This document shows positions 24,613 to 33,151 of a stretch of 64,000 nt of DNA, one piece after another; the first letter of the stretch is position 1; each line of letters begins with the position of its first letter. The DNA is taken from contig NZ_CP114904.1 in NCBI RefSeq assembly GCF_027497215.1, forward strand, positions 3,556,001-3,620,000, in the 5' to 3' direction. The notes under the pieces are model-generated. The model saw only the letters and a list, made by a program, of their open reading frames with translations. It had not been told where the DNA came from and did not search any database. The stretch is from Micromonospora sp. WMMD812 (GTDB lineage Bacteria; Actinomycetota; Actinomycetes; Mycobacteriales; Micromonosporaceae). Position numbers and translations under genes: made by a program.

Positions 24613-26565
24613 CTAGCGGCGGGACTGGCGGGCGCGGAGATAGTCGGAGACCACGTACTCGCCCAGGTCGTCGGGGTCGGGGGTGAACATGCGGCCCTTC
24701 GAGCGGCGGGCCACCGCGTCGACGAACCGGCGCAGCCCCGGGTCGTCGCCGAGCATGAACAGGTTCAACGTCGCCCCGTACCGGGCCAGCCGGTCGACCT
24801 CGCGGATCGTCGCCTCGATCGTCTCCGGCAGCGGCGGCCAGTGGAAGTACGCCTCCCCGTCGTCCGGGTCCAGGTGGGCGGTCGGCTCCCCGTCGGTGAC
24901 CACCAGCACCACCGGCTCGGCGTCCGGATGCCGGCGCAGGTGCCGGGCCGCCAGCCGCAGCGCGTGCTGGAGGTTCGTGCCCTGCTCCAGGTCCGGGTCC
25001 ACCCCCGCCAGCTCCTGCTGGGTCAGCGGCATGGCCTGCCGGCCGAAGCCGATGATCTGCAGCGCGTCCTGCGGGAACCGGGTCGCCATCAGGTGCGACA
25101 GGGCCAGCGCCGTCTGCTTCATCGGGCCCCACCGACCCTGCGAGATCATCGAGTACGACAGGTCGACGCAGAGTGCCACCGCCGCCGACGACCTCCGTTC
25201 GGTCTCCACCACCTCAAAGTCGTCGACCGCGAGCTGCACCGGCACCCGCGGGCCGGCCCGGCGGACCGCCCGGGTCAGCGTGCGGACGACGTCCAGCGGC
25301 TGCTCGTCGCCGTACTCCCAGGGCCGGGACCCGCCACTGACCTCGCCGGCGGCGCCCGCCGAGCGCAGGTCGTGCTGGCCGCGCGGCCCGGCGGTCAGGT
25401 CGGCGAAGACCCGCCGCAGCGCCGTGCCGCCGAGCCGGCGCAGCGCCTTCGGGCTCAACGTCAGGCCGTCCGCGTCCCGGCTCACCCAGCCCTGCCGGCG
25501 CAGCTCCCGCTCCAGCTCCCGCAACCGGCGTACGTCGTCGGCCGCCTCCCGGCCCAGCGTGCGGGCCACCGCGTCCACGTCGACGTCGTCCAGGGTCGCC
25601 CCGGGGTGCTCCTGGTCGAGCTGATCGAGCAGGTCGTCCAGCTCGGCGATCTCGTCGAGCGCGCCGGCCGCCTCGCCGTAACCGAGCGGCTGTTCCCCCC
25701 GCACCCGCTCGCCGCGGCCCCACCGCAGGTCGGGCCGGAGCGCCCGCAGGTGGCCGTCGAGCGTCGACAGCTCACCGGCCAGCCGGTCGCCGAGCGACTG
25801 CCGCATCAGCCCGGCCAGCTCCTCGCGCTGCCGGTCCGACAGCGAGCGCATCAGCCGCTCCCCGGCCGCGGCCCGCCGGGCCAGCACGTCGACCAGCTCG
25901 TCGACGTTCTCCGGCCGCTCCGGGAAGAACTCGCCGTGCCGGCGCATGAACTCGGCGAACGCGTCGGTGGTGTCCTCCGAGCGGGCGTGCCGGGCCAGCA
26001 GGTCGTTCAGGTCGCCCATCATCTCGGCCAGCCGCTGCTGCGCCGCCGGGTCCGCGGAGGCGCGCACCGCGTCCCGCAGCCCGGCGAACCGCTGGCCCAG
26101 CACGTCGTCGCGGAGCCCGTCGAGGATCTGCTGGTACGACCGGCGGGCCTCGTCGCTGGCCCACTCGTAGCCGGCCAGCTCCTGCACCGCCCGCGCCGTG
26201 GAGCGGGGCAGGTTGTCCAGCACCGCCTCGGCGAACCGGGCCGCGTCGTCGTCCCGGCCGCGCAGCTCGTCCCGCTCGGCGGCGAGCGCCTGGTCGAGCA
26301 GGGCCTGCGACCGGGTCACCGCCCCGTCCAGGTCACCGCGGCGCAGCGCCTCCCGGCGCAGCCGCCGGGCCCGGGCGGCCAGGTCGTCCAGGCCGCCGCG
26401 CCCCTGCGGACCCCGACGCAGCAGGTCCCGCAACGCCTCTCGCAGACTGCCGCCGGCCAGCACCTCGGAGCCGACCGCGTCCACCGCCTCGCGCACGTCG
26501 TACGGGGGTGCCAGCGGGTCCGGCCCGCCGCGCCACTGCCCGTACCGGAACCGGTTGCCGGCCAT
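24613..26565 (-). CDS. VWA-domain protein, partner of a MoxR/ChlI-type AAA ATPase
   Basis: 650 residues. The N-terminal two thirds are Arg/Glu/Leu-rich and helical, with several DEL-type coiled segments. The C-terminal von Willebrand A domain (about 440-640) has a MIDAS start DLSYSMIS and the later threonine/aspartate in VVLVVTDGEPTAH. Metal-dependent VWA domains bind partner proteins. The start is 2 bp after the stop of the AAA ATPase gene, the usual pairing for MoxR-VWA and Mg-chelatase (BchI-BchD)-like systems, which load or remodel target proteins. No chlorophyll or cobalamin gene is nearby, so the target is unknown. A DUF58 or transglutaminase partner is absent. Confidence 0.85.
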   Translation of the reverse strand: MAGNRFRYGQWRGGPDPLAPPYDVREAVDAVGSEVLAGGSLREALRDLLRRGPQGRGGLDDLAARARRLRREALRRGDLDGAVTRSQALLDQALAAERDELRGRDDDAARFAEAVLDNLPRSTARAVQELAGYEWASDEARRSYQQILDGLRDDVLGQRFAGLRDAVRASADPAAQQRLAEMMGDLNDLLARHARSEDTTDAFAEFMRRHGEFFPERPENVDELVDVLARRAAAGERLMRSLSDRQREELAGLMRQSLGDRLAGELSTLDGHLRALRPDLRWGRGERVRGEQPLGYGEAAGALDEIAELDDLLDQLDQEHPGATLDDVDVDAVARTLGREAADDVRRLRELERELRRQGWVSRDADGLTLSPKALRRLGGTALRRVFADLTAGPRGQHDLRSAGAAGEVSGGSRPWEYGDEQPLDVVRTLTRAVRRAGPRVPVQLAVDDFEVVETERRSSAAVALCVDLSYSMISQGRWGPMKQTALALSHLMATRFPQDALQIIGFGRQAMPLTQQELAGVDPDLEQGTNLQHALRLAARHLRRHPDAEPVVLVVTDGEPTAHLDPDDGEAYFHWPPLPETIEATIREVDRLARYGATLNLFMLGDDPGLRRFVDAVARRSKGRMFTPDPDDLGEYVVSDYLRARQSRR

Positions 26566-26567
26566 GC

Positions 26568-28058
26568 TCAGCCCCGGCCGCCGTAGACGGTGCGACCCCT
26601 GTCGGTCACGTCCTTGCCGAGCCGGCGGGTCAGGTGCAGCCCTTCGAGGACGAACTCCACTCCGGCGGCGGCCTCCTCCGGGGTGGGCGCGTCGCCCATC
26701 CCCAGCCGGTCCAGCACCTTCGCCAGCCCCGGCACGGTGCCCACCTGACGCAGCAGCTCGGCCGAGCCGACCAGCTCGCCGGTCTCGATGACGTCGCCCT
26801 CGGCGACCAGCTCGGTGAAGCCGGAGAGGTCCAGCCCGGCCAACCGGGCCCGGAACGTCTCGGCGGTCGCGGTCCGCAGCAGGTGGGCCAGGATCTCGAC
26901 CTCCCGCCCCTCCTCGCCGCTCTCGAACTCGACCTTCCCGCGCAGCGTCGAGGTCACCGACACGGCGTCACCCACCCGGGCCACCGGAGCCTCGGGCCGG
27001 GTCGCCGGGTCGCCGGAGACCGCACCGGACGCGGCGGCGGAGCCGGACGTGGCGTGGGCGGCCAGCAGACCGGAGCGGCGCAGCGCGGACGCGGCGACCG
27101 TCTCGGCGGCGGCGATGGCGAACCGGGCGGAGACGCCGGAGCGCGGGTCCACCGACGGCGACTCGCGCACCGCCCGGGCGAGCCGCGCCAGCACCTCCAG
27201 CACGTGCTCGGGCACCTCGGCGACCAGGTCGGCCTCCTGCCGGATCAGCGCCAGCTCCAGGTCCAGGTCCACCGGGTAGTGGGTCCGGATCTCCGCGCCG
27301 AACCGGTCCTTGAGCGGGGTGATGATCCGGCCGCGGTTGGTGTAGTCCTCCGGGTTGGCGCTCGCCACCAGCAGCAGGTCCAGCGGCAGCCGCAGCTGGT
27401 AGCCGCGGACCTGGATGTCCCGCTCCTCCAGCACGTTGAGCAGCGCCACCTGGATCCGCTCGGCCAGGTCGGGCAGCTCGTTGACGGCGAAGATGCCCCG
27501 GTTGGTCCGCGGCACCAGGCCGAAGTGGATCGTCTCCGGGTCGCCGAGGGTGCGCCCCTGGGCGATCCGGATCGGGTCGACGTCGCCGATCAGGTCGCCG
27601 ACGCTGGTGTCCGGGGTGGCCAGCTTCTCGCCGTACCGCATCGAGCGGTGCAGCCAGCCGACCGGCAGGTCGTCGCCGGCCTCGGCGACCTGGGCGCGGG
27701 AGGCCGGGGTGAGCGGGTGCAGCGGGTGCTCGTTGAGCACCGAGCCGGGGATGACCGGGGTCCACTCGTCCAGCAGCGCGGCCAGCGAGCGGATCAGCCG
27801 GGTCTTGCCCTGGCCCCGCTCGCCGAGCAGCACCACGTCGTGCCCGGCGAGCAGCGCGCGCTCGACCTCGGGCAGGACGGTGTCGTCGTAGCCGACGATG
27901 CCGGGGAAGCGATCGGCGCCGGTGCGCATCCGGGCCAGAAGGTTGTCGCGGAGTTCCTGCTTGACGGTGCGGTATCGGTGGCCGGCCGCCCGCAGCTCGC
28001 CGAGCGTGCCGGGCAGGTCGGCCGGTGGGACCGGGATTACCGGGTTGGGCGCAGTCAC
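26568..28058 (-). CDS. AAA+ ATPase (Mg-chelatase ChlI / MoxR type)
   Basis: 496 residues from GTG 28058. Walker A is LLGERGQGKT (about residue 105), followed by an insert with VIPGSVLNEHPLHPLTPASRAQ. Walker B is represented by the region NRGIFAVNELPDLAERIQVALLNVLEERDIQVRG, with the ChlI-type helix-2 insert and sensor 1 in LLLVASANPEDYTNRGRI. It hydrolyses ATP to remodel a substrate chosen by the VWA partner encoded immediately downstream. An arginine-rich lid and a low-complexity Ala/Ser segment (about 345-365) follow. Confidence 0.87.
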   Translation of the reverse strand: MTAPNPVIPVPPADLPGTLGELRAAGHRYRTVKQELRDNLLARMRTGADRFPGIVGYDDTVLPEVERALLAGHDVVLLGERGQGKTRLIRSLAALLDEWTPVIPGSVLNEHPLHPLTPASRAQVAEAGDDLPVGWLHRSMRYGEKLATPDTSVGDLIGDVDPIRIAQGRTLGDPETIHFGLVPRTNRGIFAVNELPDLAERIQVALLNVLEERDIQVRGYQLRLPLDLLLVASANPEDYTNRGRIITPLKDRFGAEIRTHYPVDLDLELALIRQEADLVAEVPEHVLEVLARLARAVRESPSVDPRSGVSARFAIAAAETVAASALRRSGLLAAHATSGSAAASGAVSGDPATRPEAPVARVGDAVSVTSTLRGKVEFESGEEGREVEILAHLLRTATAETFRARLAGLDLSGFTELVAEGDVIETGELVGSAELLRQVGTVPGLAKVLDRLGMGDAPTPEEAAAGVEFVLEGLHLTRRLGKDVTDRGRTVYGGRG

Positions 28059-28077
28059 CCGCCCACGCTAGCTCGCG

Positions 28078-28119
28078 GGGAGCGGGGGCGCCCCCGCGTT
28101 GCCGGGTACCCCCGCTCCC
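28078..28119 (-). terminator. Stem-loop after the membrane protein gene or before the AAA operon
   Basis: GGGAGCGGGGG (28078-28088) pairs perfectly with 28109-28119 across a 20-base loop that can itself pair (GCGCCCCCGC). It sits 5 bases past the stop at 28124, and would end that leftward gene. Confidence 0.55.
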
Positions 28120-28123
28120 ACCC

Positions 28124-29197
28124 TCAGCCGCGCCCGCAGCGCGCGCAGGCGCCGCGCCGCCGCAGGTGGTACGCGTACGTGGCCAGGCCCAGCGCCGGCC
28201 CCCACGCCGGCCAGAGCAGCATCGGCGCGGTGGCCAGGCTGAACCCGTCATCGGTCAGCTCCCAGAAGTGGGGGTTCGCCATGAGCCCGACGACGGCCGC
28301 GGTGACCGCCACCGCGACCACGGTGGCGGGGATCACCGCGAGCCGCACCGGTACGGTCCGGCCGGCCAGCCCGGGCATCCAGCGGGGGAACCGCTCGCCC
28401 CAGCGCTGGACCAGGCCGAGGGTGAGCACCCCGCCGACGGCGGCGAAGGCCCCCAGCCCGAACGCGGCCCAGGCGATACCGTCGTCCCGCATCTCGGTCA
28501 GCAACTCCCGGGACATGCCGAGCGGGATGTTGGCCGCCCAGGCGAGCCGGGTCAGCGCGTACGCGAAGGGGATGGCCGCGGCGATGCCGGCAGCCCACCG
28601 GCCCCACCGGGCGGCGGCGGCCGGGGTGTTCCAGCCGCGCTCGGCGTCGGCCCGGCCACAGGCCACGCAGGCGTTCGCGGTCCGCCGCAGCCACACCAGC
28701 ACCGCGCCGGCCAGCAGCAGCCCACCGACCACGGCGGCGAACCGGGCGAAGAGCGGCCACGTGAAGATCTCGGCGTAGTCGACGTCCGGCCAGCCGAACG
28801 GCGCACCGATGATCAGCATCGGGGCGTAGCCGAGGATGACCAGCACCCGGGCGTCCGGCACCACCACGGCCAGGACGAGCGCGACCGCCCCGGCGTAGCC
28901 GGCGAGCAGCCAGCGGAGCGGACCGGCCGGGCGGACCGCCGGACGGCTCATGGCCAGCGCGGCGACGGCCGCGGTGAGCAGCAGCGCGGCGAACAGCGGC
29001 GCGCCGACGCGGACCGGGATCACCCGGAGCAGGTTGGTGTCGCCGTCCGGGTCGTTCGCGCCGAACGGGTAGCCGGCGCCGGTGACGGTGGCGAGCAGGG
29101 CGAGGACGCCCCAGAGGCCGAGCCAGGCGGCGGCCAGGGGGGCGAGTCGGTCGGGCCAGCGGATGGCCGGGCGAGGCGGTGCATCGAGGATCGTCAT
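28124..29197 (-). CDS. Polytopic membrane protein of unknown function
   Basis: 357 residues from ATG 29197 (TGAGGG upstream). About eight hydrophobic helices alternate with short loops. Two CxxC pairs are visible, CVACG in a cytoplasmic loop near residue 180 and CARCG at the extreme C terminus, which could bind a metal or form a disulfide. I do not recognise the family. It precedes the two-component genes on the same strand but is separated from them by about 240 bp. Confidence 0.7.
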   Translation of the reverse strand: MTILDAPPRPAIRWPDRLAPLAAAWLGLWGVLALLATVTGAGYPFGANDPDGDTNLLRVIPVRVGAPLFAALLLTAAVAALAMSRPAVRPAGPLRWLLAGYAGAVALVLAVVVPDARVLVILGYAPMLIIGAPFGWPDVDYAEIFTWPLFARFAAVVGGLLLAGAVLVWLRRTANACVACGRADAERGWNTPAAAARWGRWAAGIAAAIPFAYALTRLAWAANIPLGMSRELLTEMRDDGIAWAAFGLGAFAAVGGVLTLGLVQRWGERFPRWMPGLAGRTVPVRLAVIPATVVAVAVTAAVVGLMANPHFWELTDDGFSLATAPMLLWPAWGPALGLATYAYHLRRRGACARCGRG

Positions 29198-29433
29198 GCC
29201 CTCAGCCTCGGCCGGCACGGCTTCGAAACCCTCCCGTGCGCCGGGGAACCCGCTCCCCCGGCCGGGGGAACTCGGCGGGGACGCCCCGCGACCCGGCCCC
29301 GGCGGGCCGCGGGTCGGGGCCGGGCACCCCGGTCGTCGACTCCCGGCGACACCATGACCCCGGGCCACCGCGCCCGACCGGCCGGCTCGCCGGCCGCCGG
29401 GCGGCGATGTGGGCCGCCGGGCGGTGCGGGCGT

Positions 29434-30084
29434 TCAGCCGGCCGGGGTGACGAAGCCGGACTCGTACGCGGCGATCACCGCCTGGGTGCGGTCCCGCACG
29501 CCCAGCTTCGCCAGCACGTTGCCGACGTGCGTCTTCACCGTCTCCACGCCGACCACCAACTGCGCGGCGATTTCCGGATTGGACAGACCGGCCGCCATCA
29601 GCCGCAGCACCTCGGCCTCGCGCTCGGTCAGCCGCGCCGCGCGCAGCCGGTCGCCGCCCCGCCCGCCGTACGCCCCGACCAGCCGGCGGATCGCGGCCGG
29701 GAAGAGCAGCGACTCACCCGCGGCGACGATCCGCACCGCCTCCACCACCTCGGCCGGCCGGGCCCGCTTCAGCAGGAAGCCGCTCGCGCCGGCGCGCAAC
29801 GCGTCGTAGACGTACTCGTCGTTGGCGAACGTCGTGACCACCAGCACCCGGGGCGGGTCGGCGGACGCGGCGAGCAGCCGCCGGGTGGCCTGGATGCCGT
29901 CGATCCCGGGCATCCGCACGTCCATCAGCACCACCGCCGGCCGGTGCCGGGCGACCAGCGGCAGCACCTCGGCGCCGTCCGCGGCCTCGGCGAGCACCCG
30001 CAGGTCCGGCTGGGCGTCGATGATCGCCCGCAGCCCGACCCGGATCAGCTCGTCGTCGTCGACGATCAGCACTCCGACGGTCAC
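29434..30084 (-). CDS. NarL/LuxR-family response regulator
   Basis: 216 residues from GTG 30084, which overlaps the kinase stop by 4 bp (GTGA). The receiver domain (1-120) has the acidic pocket VDDDE, phospho-acceptor aspartate in VVLMDVRMPG, threonine in VTTFAND and lysine in LLKRARPAE. The LuxR helix-turn-helix (about 150-210) shows LTEREAEVLRLMAAGLSNPEIA and GVETVKTHVGNVLAKLGVRDRTQAV. Its cognate kinase is encoded immediately upstream; the regulated genes are not evident. Confidence 0.93.
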   Translation of the reverse strand: MTVGVLIVDDDELIRVGLRAIIDAQPDLRVLAEAADGAEVLPLVARHRPAVVLMDVRMPGIDGIQATRRLLAASADPPRVLVVTTFANDEYVYDALRAGASGFLLKRARPAEVVEAVRIVAAGESLLFPAAIRRLVGAYGGRGGDRLRAARLTEREAEVLRLMAAGLSNPEIAAQLVVGVETVKTHVGNVLAKLGVRDRTQAVIAAYESGFVTPAG

Positions 30085-31328
30085 TGCGCCCCCTGGTACG
30101 GCAGCCGGGCCCGGATCCGCCACCGGTCCCCCTCCGGCCCGGCGGTCAGCCGGCCACCGAGCAGCAGCACCCGCTCGCGCATCCCGTCGAGGCCGCGGCC
30201 GCCCCGGCCCGGGTCCCGCCCGCGCGGGGCCGGCAGCAGGTCGTTGACCAACTCCAGCTGCAGCTCGTCCGGCCCCACGTCGAGCCGGAGCGTCACCGGC
30301 CCCCGGCCGTACCGGGCGGCGTTGGTCAGCCCTTCCTGGACAATCCGGTAACCCTCCCGGGACACCGTCGCCGGCAGCGCCGCCGGGTCGCCGGCGCGCC
30401 GGGCGTCCACCGCGAGGCCGGCCGCGCGGGTGTCGGCGACCAGCCGGTCCAGGTCGGCGAGGGTGCGCGGCGGCGCCACGCCGGGCCGGGCCGTGTCCGG
30501 CTCGCGGAGCAACCCCAGCACCTGGTCCAGCTCGTCCATGGCGGTGCGACCGGCCTCCTCGATCGCGGCCAGCGCCCGGCGGGCGAACTCCGGGTCGGTG
30601 TCCAGCACCGCCCGGGCCGCCCCGGCCTGGAGGGTGGCCACGGTCAGCGCGTGCCCGACCGAGTCGTGCAGCTCCCGCGCCAGCCGGTTGCGTTCGGCGA
30701 GCCGGGTGGCCCGCGCCTCGAGCGCGGCGATCCGCTCGGCCGGCGCCGGCCCGAGCAGCACCGGCGCCATCGACGCGGCCAGCGCGCCCAGGCCTGCGAC
30801 GGCGTAGCCCAGGCCGACCAGCAGCAGCACCCCGGTCAGCGTCAGCCAGCCGCTGTCGCGCCCGTCGAGCGGCCCGAACCGCTGTGCGGTGATCAGTTCG
30901 GTGCCGATGCCGAACTGCTGGGCGATGAAGGCCAGCGCCATCGGCACCGCGCTGATCAGCGCGAACATCACCAGCCCGCCGACGGTCAGGTGGGTGGCGA
31001 TCCAGAGCGCGGCGCGCAGCCGGGTCTCCCGGTCGCCGTGGTGCCCGGGTTCCGGATCGGGCAGGTCCACACCGAGCAACGCCCGGGCCGCGGCGACCTC
31101 CAGCGCCCGGCTGCCGTCGAGCAGCAGCGGCACCACGGCGATCACCACGGCCACCACGAGCAGGCCGACCGACAGCGGCCAGGGCACCGCCGGGCCGGTG
31201 AAGAGCTGCGCGAACGTCACCGCGAGCAGCACGTACGGCAGCACGAGCACCCCGCCGAGCAGCAGGAAGACGCCGCGCCGCCAGGTCGTGGCGGCGATCA
31301 GCGGGGCCAGGGCCGCTCGGGGGGTCAC
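30081..31328 (-). CDS. Sensor histidine kinase (HisKA_3)
   Basis: 415 residues, GTG start at 31328. Six or so N-terminal transmembrane helices (about 15-200) form an intramembrane sensor with no large extracellular domain. The dimerisation/phosphoacceptor segment is RLARELHDSVGHALTVATLQAGAAR (histidine about 226). The ATPase domain has EGLTNAARYGRGPVTL and the glycine loop GRGGRGLDGMRERVLLLGGRL. It phosphorylates the response regulator in the same operon. Confidence 0.92.
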   Translation of the reverse strand: MTPRAALAPLIAATTWRRGVFLLLGGVLVLPYVLLAVTFAQLFTGPAVPWPLSVGLLVVAVVIAVVPLLLDGSRALEVAAARALLGVDLPDPEPGHHGDRETRLRAALWIATHLTVGGLVMFALISAVPMALAFIAQQFGIGTELITAQRFGPLDGRDSGWLTLTGVLLLVGLGYAVAGLGALAASMAPVLLGPAPAERIAALEARATRLAERNRLARELHDSVGHALTVATLQAGAARAVLDTDPEFARRALAAIEEAGRTAMDELDQVLGLLREPDTARPGVAPPRTLADLDRLVADTRAAGLAVDARRAGDPAALPATVSREGYRIVQEGLTNAARYGRGPVTLRLDVGPDELQLELVNDLLPAPRGRDPGRGGRGLDGMRERVLLLGGRLTAGPEGDRWRIRARLPYQGAQ

Positions 31329-31383
31329 CGGCTCATTCTGCCGCCGGCCGGCTTGTCGGCGACTCCCCCGCGTCGGGGAGTTG

Positions 31384-31890
31384 TCAGCGGTGCTCGCGCA
31401 CGTACCGCTGCGGGTCCTTGTCGACGAACGGCAGGTTGCGGCCGTTCTTGTGCTCCCCGTAGAAGGTCAGCCAGCGCCGGCCGAGCTCGGCGCGCAGCTC
31501 GGTGCCGGCATGCCGGCGGAAGTCCGGCAGCGCCTCGTCCTCCTCCTCGGCGAGGTGCTCGCTGTTCTCCCGGCGGGCCCGCCAGACCGCCGCCCACCAC
31601 TCGTCGGAGCCGACCGGGTGCAGCTTCGCCTCCGCGATCGCGTCCCGGATCTTGTTGTGGTCCCCGACCGCGTCGGCGGTCTCCGCCTCGCCGTCGTCGC
31701 CGTGCCGCACCAGGTGCGGGTAGAGGATGGCCTCCTCGGCCTCGGCGTGGATGTCCAGGTGCAGGGCGAGCGCGTCCCAGATCGCGAGCAGCTCCTGTTC
31801 GTCCCGGGCGTCGTCGAGGCGGGCGAAGCCGCGCCGGAACGCGGCGTGGTCGTCCATGATCATGGCGGTGATGTCGTCCATCGTGGTCAT
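31384..31890 (-). CDS. Hemerythrin HHE-domain protein
   Basis: 168 residues from ATG 31890 (GGGGGA upstream). A four-helix bundle carries the iron ligands in MDDHAAFRRG, HLDIHAEAEEAILYPHL, VGDHNKI and SEHLAEEEDEALP. Such proteins bind a di-iron centre that handles O2, NO or peroxide in the cytosol. The stand-alone gene is followed by the kinase operon but separated from it by about 55 bp. Confidence 0.88.
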   Translation of the reverse strand: MTTMDDITAMIMDDHAAFRRGFARLDDARDEQELLAIWDALALHLDIHAEAEEAILYPHLVRHGDDGEAETADAVGDHNKIRDAIAEAKLHPVGSDEWWAAVWRARRENSEHLAEEEDEALPDFRRHAGTELRAELGRRWLTFYGEHKNGRNLPFVDKDPQRYVREHR

Positions 31891-32040
31891 TCCCCCGCTC
31901 TGATGTTCGGCGTGAGGGTCAACTTCCCGGCTGCGCACTTGGTCACGCGACCGGACGGCGAGCGGGCGGCGCGACGCGAGCGGCGATGACCGGCGGGCGG
32001 ACCTCTGGTTGGCGCGGGGTCGGTGTTGCCGCGTCGGTGC

Positions 32041-32955
32041 TCAGGCCAGGTCGTCCGCCGCCGGCCCGGGTGCGCCCGCCCCGGACGGCCCGTCGGAGTC
32101 GGTCGTCGGCCTTCCCCGTACCCGCAGGGTGACCGTCTCCTCGGTGTGGTCGACCGTGAAGAGGGTGCCGGACGGGAACGTCGCCAGCGTCTCGGGCGGC
32201 AGTTGGATGGTGCCGTCACCCGCCACGACGGCGAAATCCTGGCCGCCGCGCCCTTCGGCGCCCACTCGACCGTCGCGGATCGTGACGGCCCGCCCGAGCC
32301 GGGCCCCCACCTCGGTGTCGTGGGTCACCACGACGACGGTGGTGCCATGGGCGGCGTTGATCGTCTCCAACGCATCCAGCACCTCGTCGCGCCCGGCATG
32401 GTCGAGCTGGCTGGTCGGCTCATCGACCAGGAGCAGCCGAGGGCCGGCGGCGAGGCCCTGCGCCAGGGCGGCCCGCTGTCGTTGCGCCGGGCTGAGCTCG
32501 CCACTACGCCGCTGGCCCGCCCCACCCAGACCCACCAGCTCCAGGATCCTCTCGGGAGGATCCAACCGGCGGTCGGACACCCGCACGGCGGACCGCTGCG
32601 CCAGCCAGATGTTGCGGGACAGCGACGCGTACGGGAGCAGGTTCCGTTCGGCGCCCTGCAGCACCGTGCCGATCAGCGTTCCTCGCAGGGCGGCGAGTTG
32701 CCCGGTCGACAGCCGGGACAGCTCGTGGTCACCGACGAACAGGCGCCCGGCGCTGGGGCGCATCAGGCCGCCGAGGATCGACACCAGGGTGGACTTGCCC
32801 GAGCCCGACGGGCCGACCAGCGCGAGCATCTCGCCGGATTCGATGCGCAGGTCGACGCCCGACAACGCGATGACGTCGCTGGCCGCCGTCGGGTAGATGT
32901 GCATCAGGCGGTGGCAGGCCACCGACGCGCCCGCGCCCTGGGCGCCGGCGCTCAT
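32041..32955 (-). CDS. ABC transporter ATP-binding protein (LolD/MacB type), orphan
   Basis: 304 residues. Walker A is GPSGSGKST, the Q-loop VLQGAERNL, the signature LSPAQRQR (LSGGQ variant), Walker B LLLVDEPTSQLD and the switch VTHDTEVG. After residue 230 a 70-residue tail has VAGDGTIQLPPETL, a pattern seen in actinobacterial LolD-type ATPases. These ATPases work with FtsX-like permeases in extruding lipids or peptides. The ATG overlaps the stop of a reading frame that looks like the last helix of a permease (see 32953-33086), so the permease appears largely lost. Confidence 0.87.
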   Translation of the reverse strand: MSAGAQGAGASVACHRLMHIYPTAASDVIALSGVDLRIESGEMLALVGPSGSGKSTLVSILGGLMRPSAGRLFVGDHELSRLSTGQLAALRGTLIGTVLQGAERNLLPYASLSRNIWLAQRSAVRVSDRRLDPPERILELVGLGGAGQRRSGELSPAQRQRAALAQGLAAGPRLLLVDEPTSQLDHAGRDEVLDALETINAAHGTTVVVVTHDTEVGARLGRAVTIRDGRVGAEGRGGQDFAVVAGDGTIQLPPETLATFPSGTLFTVDHTEETVTLRVRGRPTTDSDGPSGAGAPGPAADDLA

Positions 32956-33086
32956 CGCCGCACCGCGTTGAGTGCGGTCGCGACGGCGACGGAGACGGCC
33001 AGCATGAACGTCACGGTAGGCAGCGCCGGACGGGGACGCCGGCCGTCGTCGACTATCGATGCGCAGCGGTTACCTTCCGCCTCCAC
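32953..33086 (-). pseudogene. Remnant of an ABC permease C terminus
   Basis: A frame of about 44 codons ends in TGA inside the ATG of the ATPase gene (ATGA overlap). Its last 21 residues, TVTFMLAVSVAVATALN then AVRR, make a good transmembrane helix with a basic end, as at the C terminus of FtsX-type permeases. An in-frame TAG upstream closes it, so at most a fragment remains. The overlap shows that the ATPase once followed a larger gene. Alternatively it is a small membrane ORF in its own right. Confidence 0.45.
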
Positions 33087-33151
33087 CCTCGCCGGCACCA
33101 CCGCCCGGGCGCACCGATCATGTCCCGCGGGTGGCGACTAGTCTCATGATC

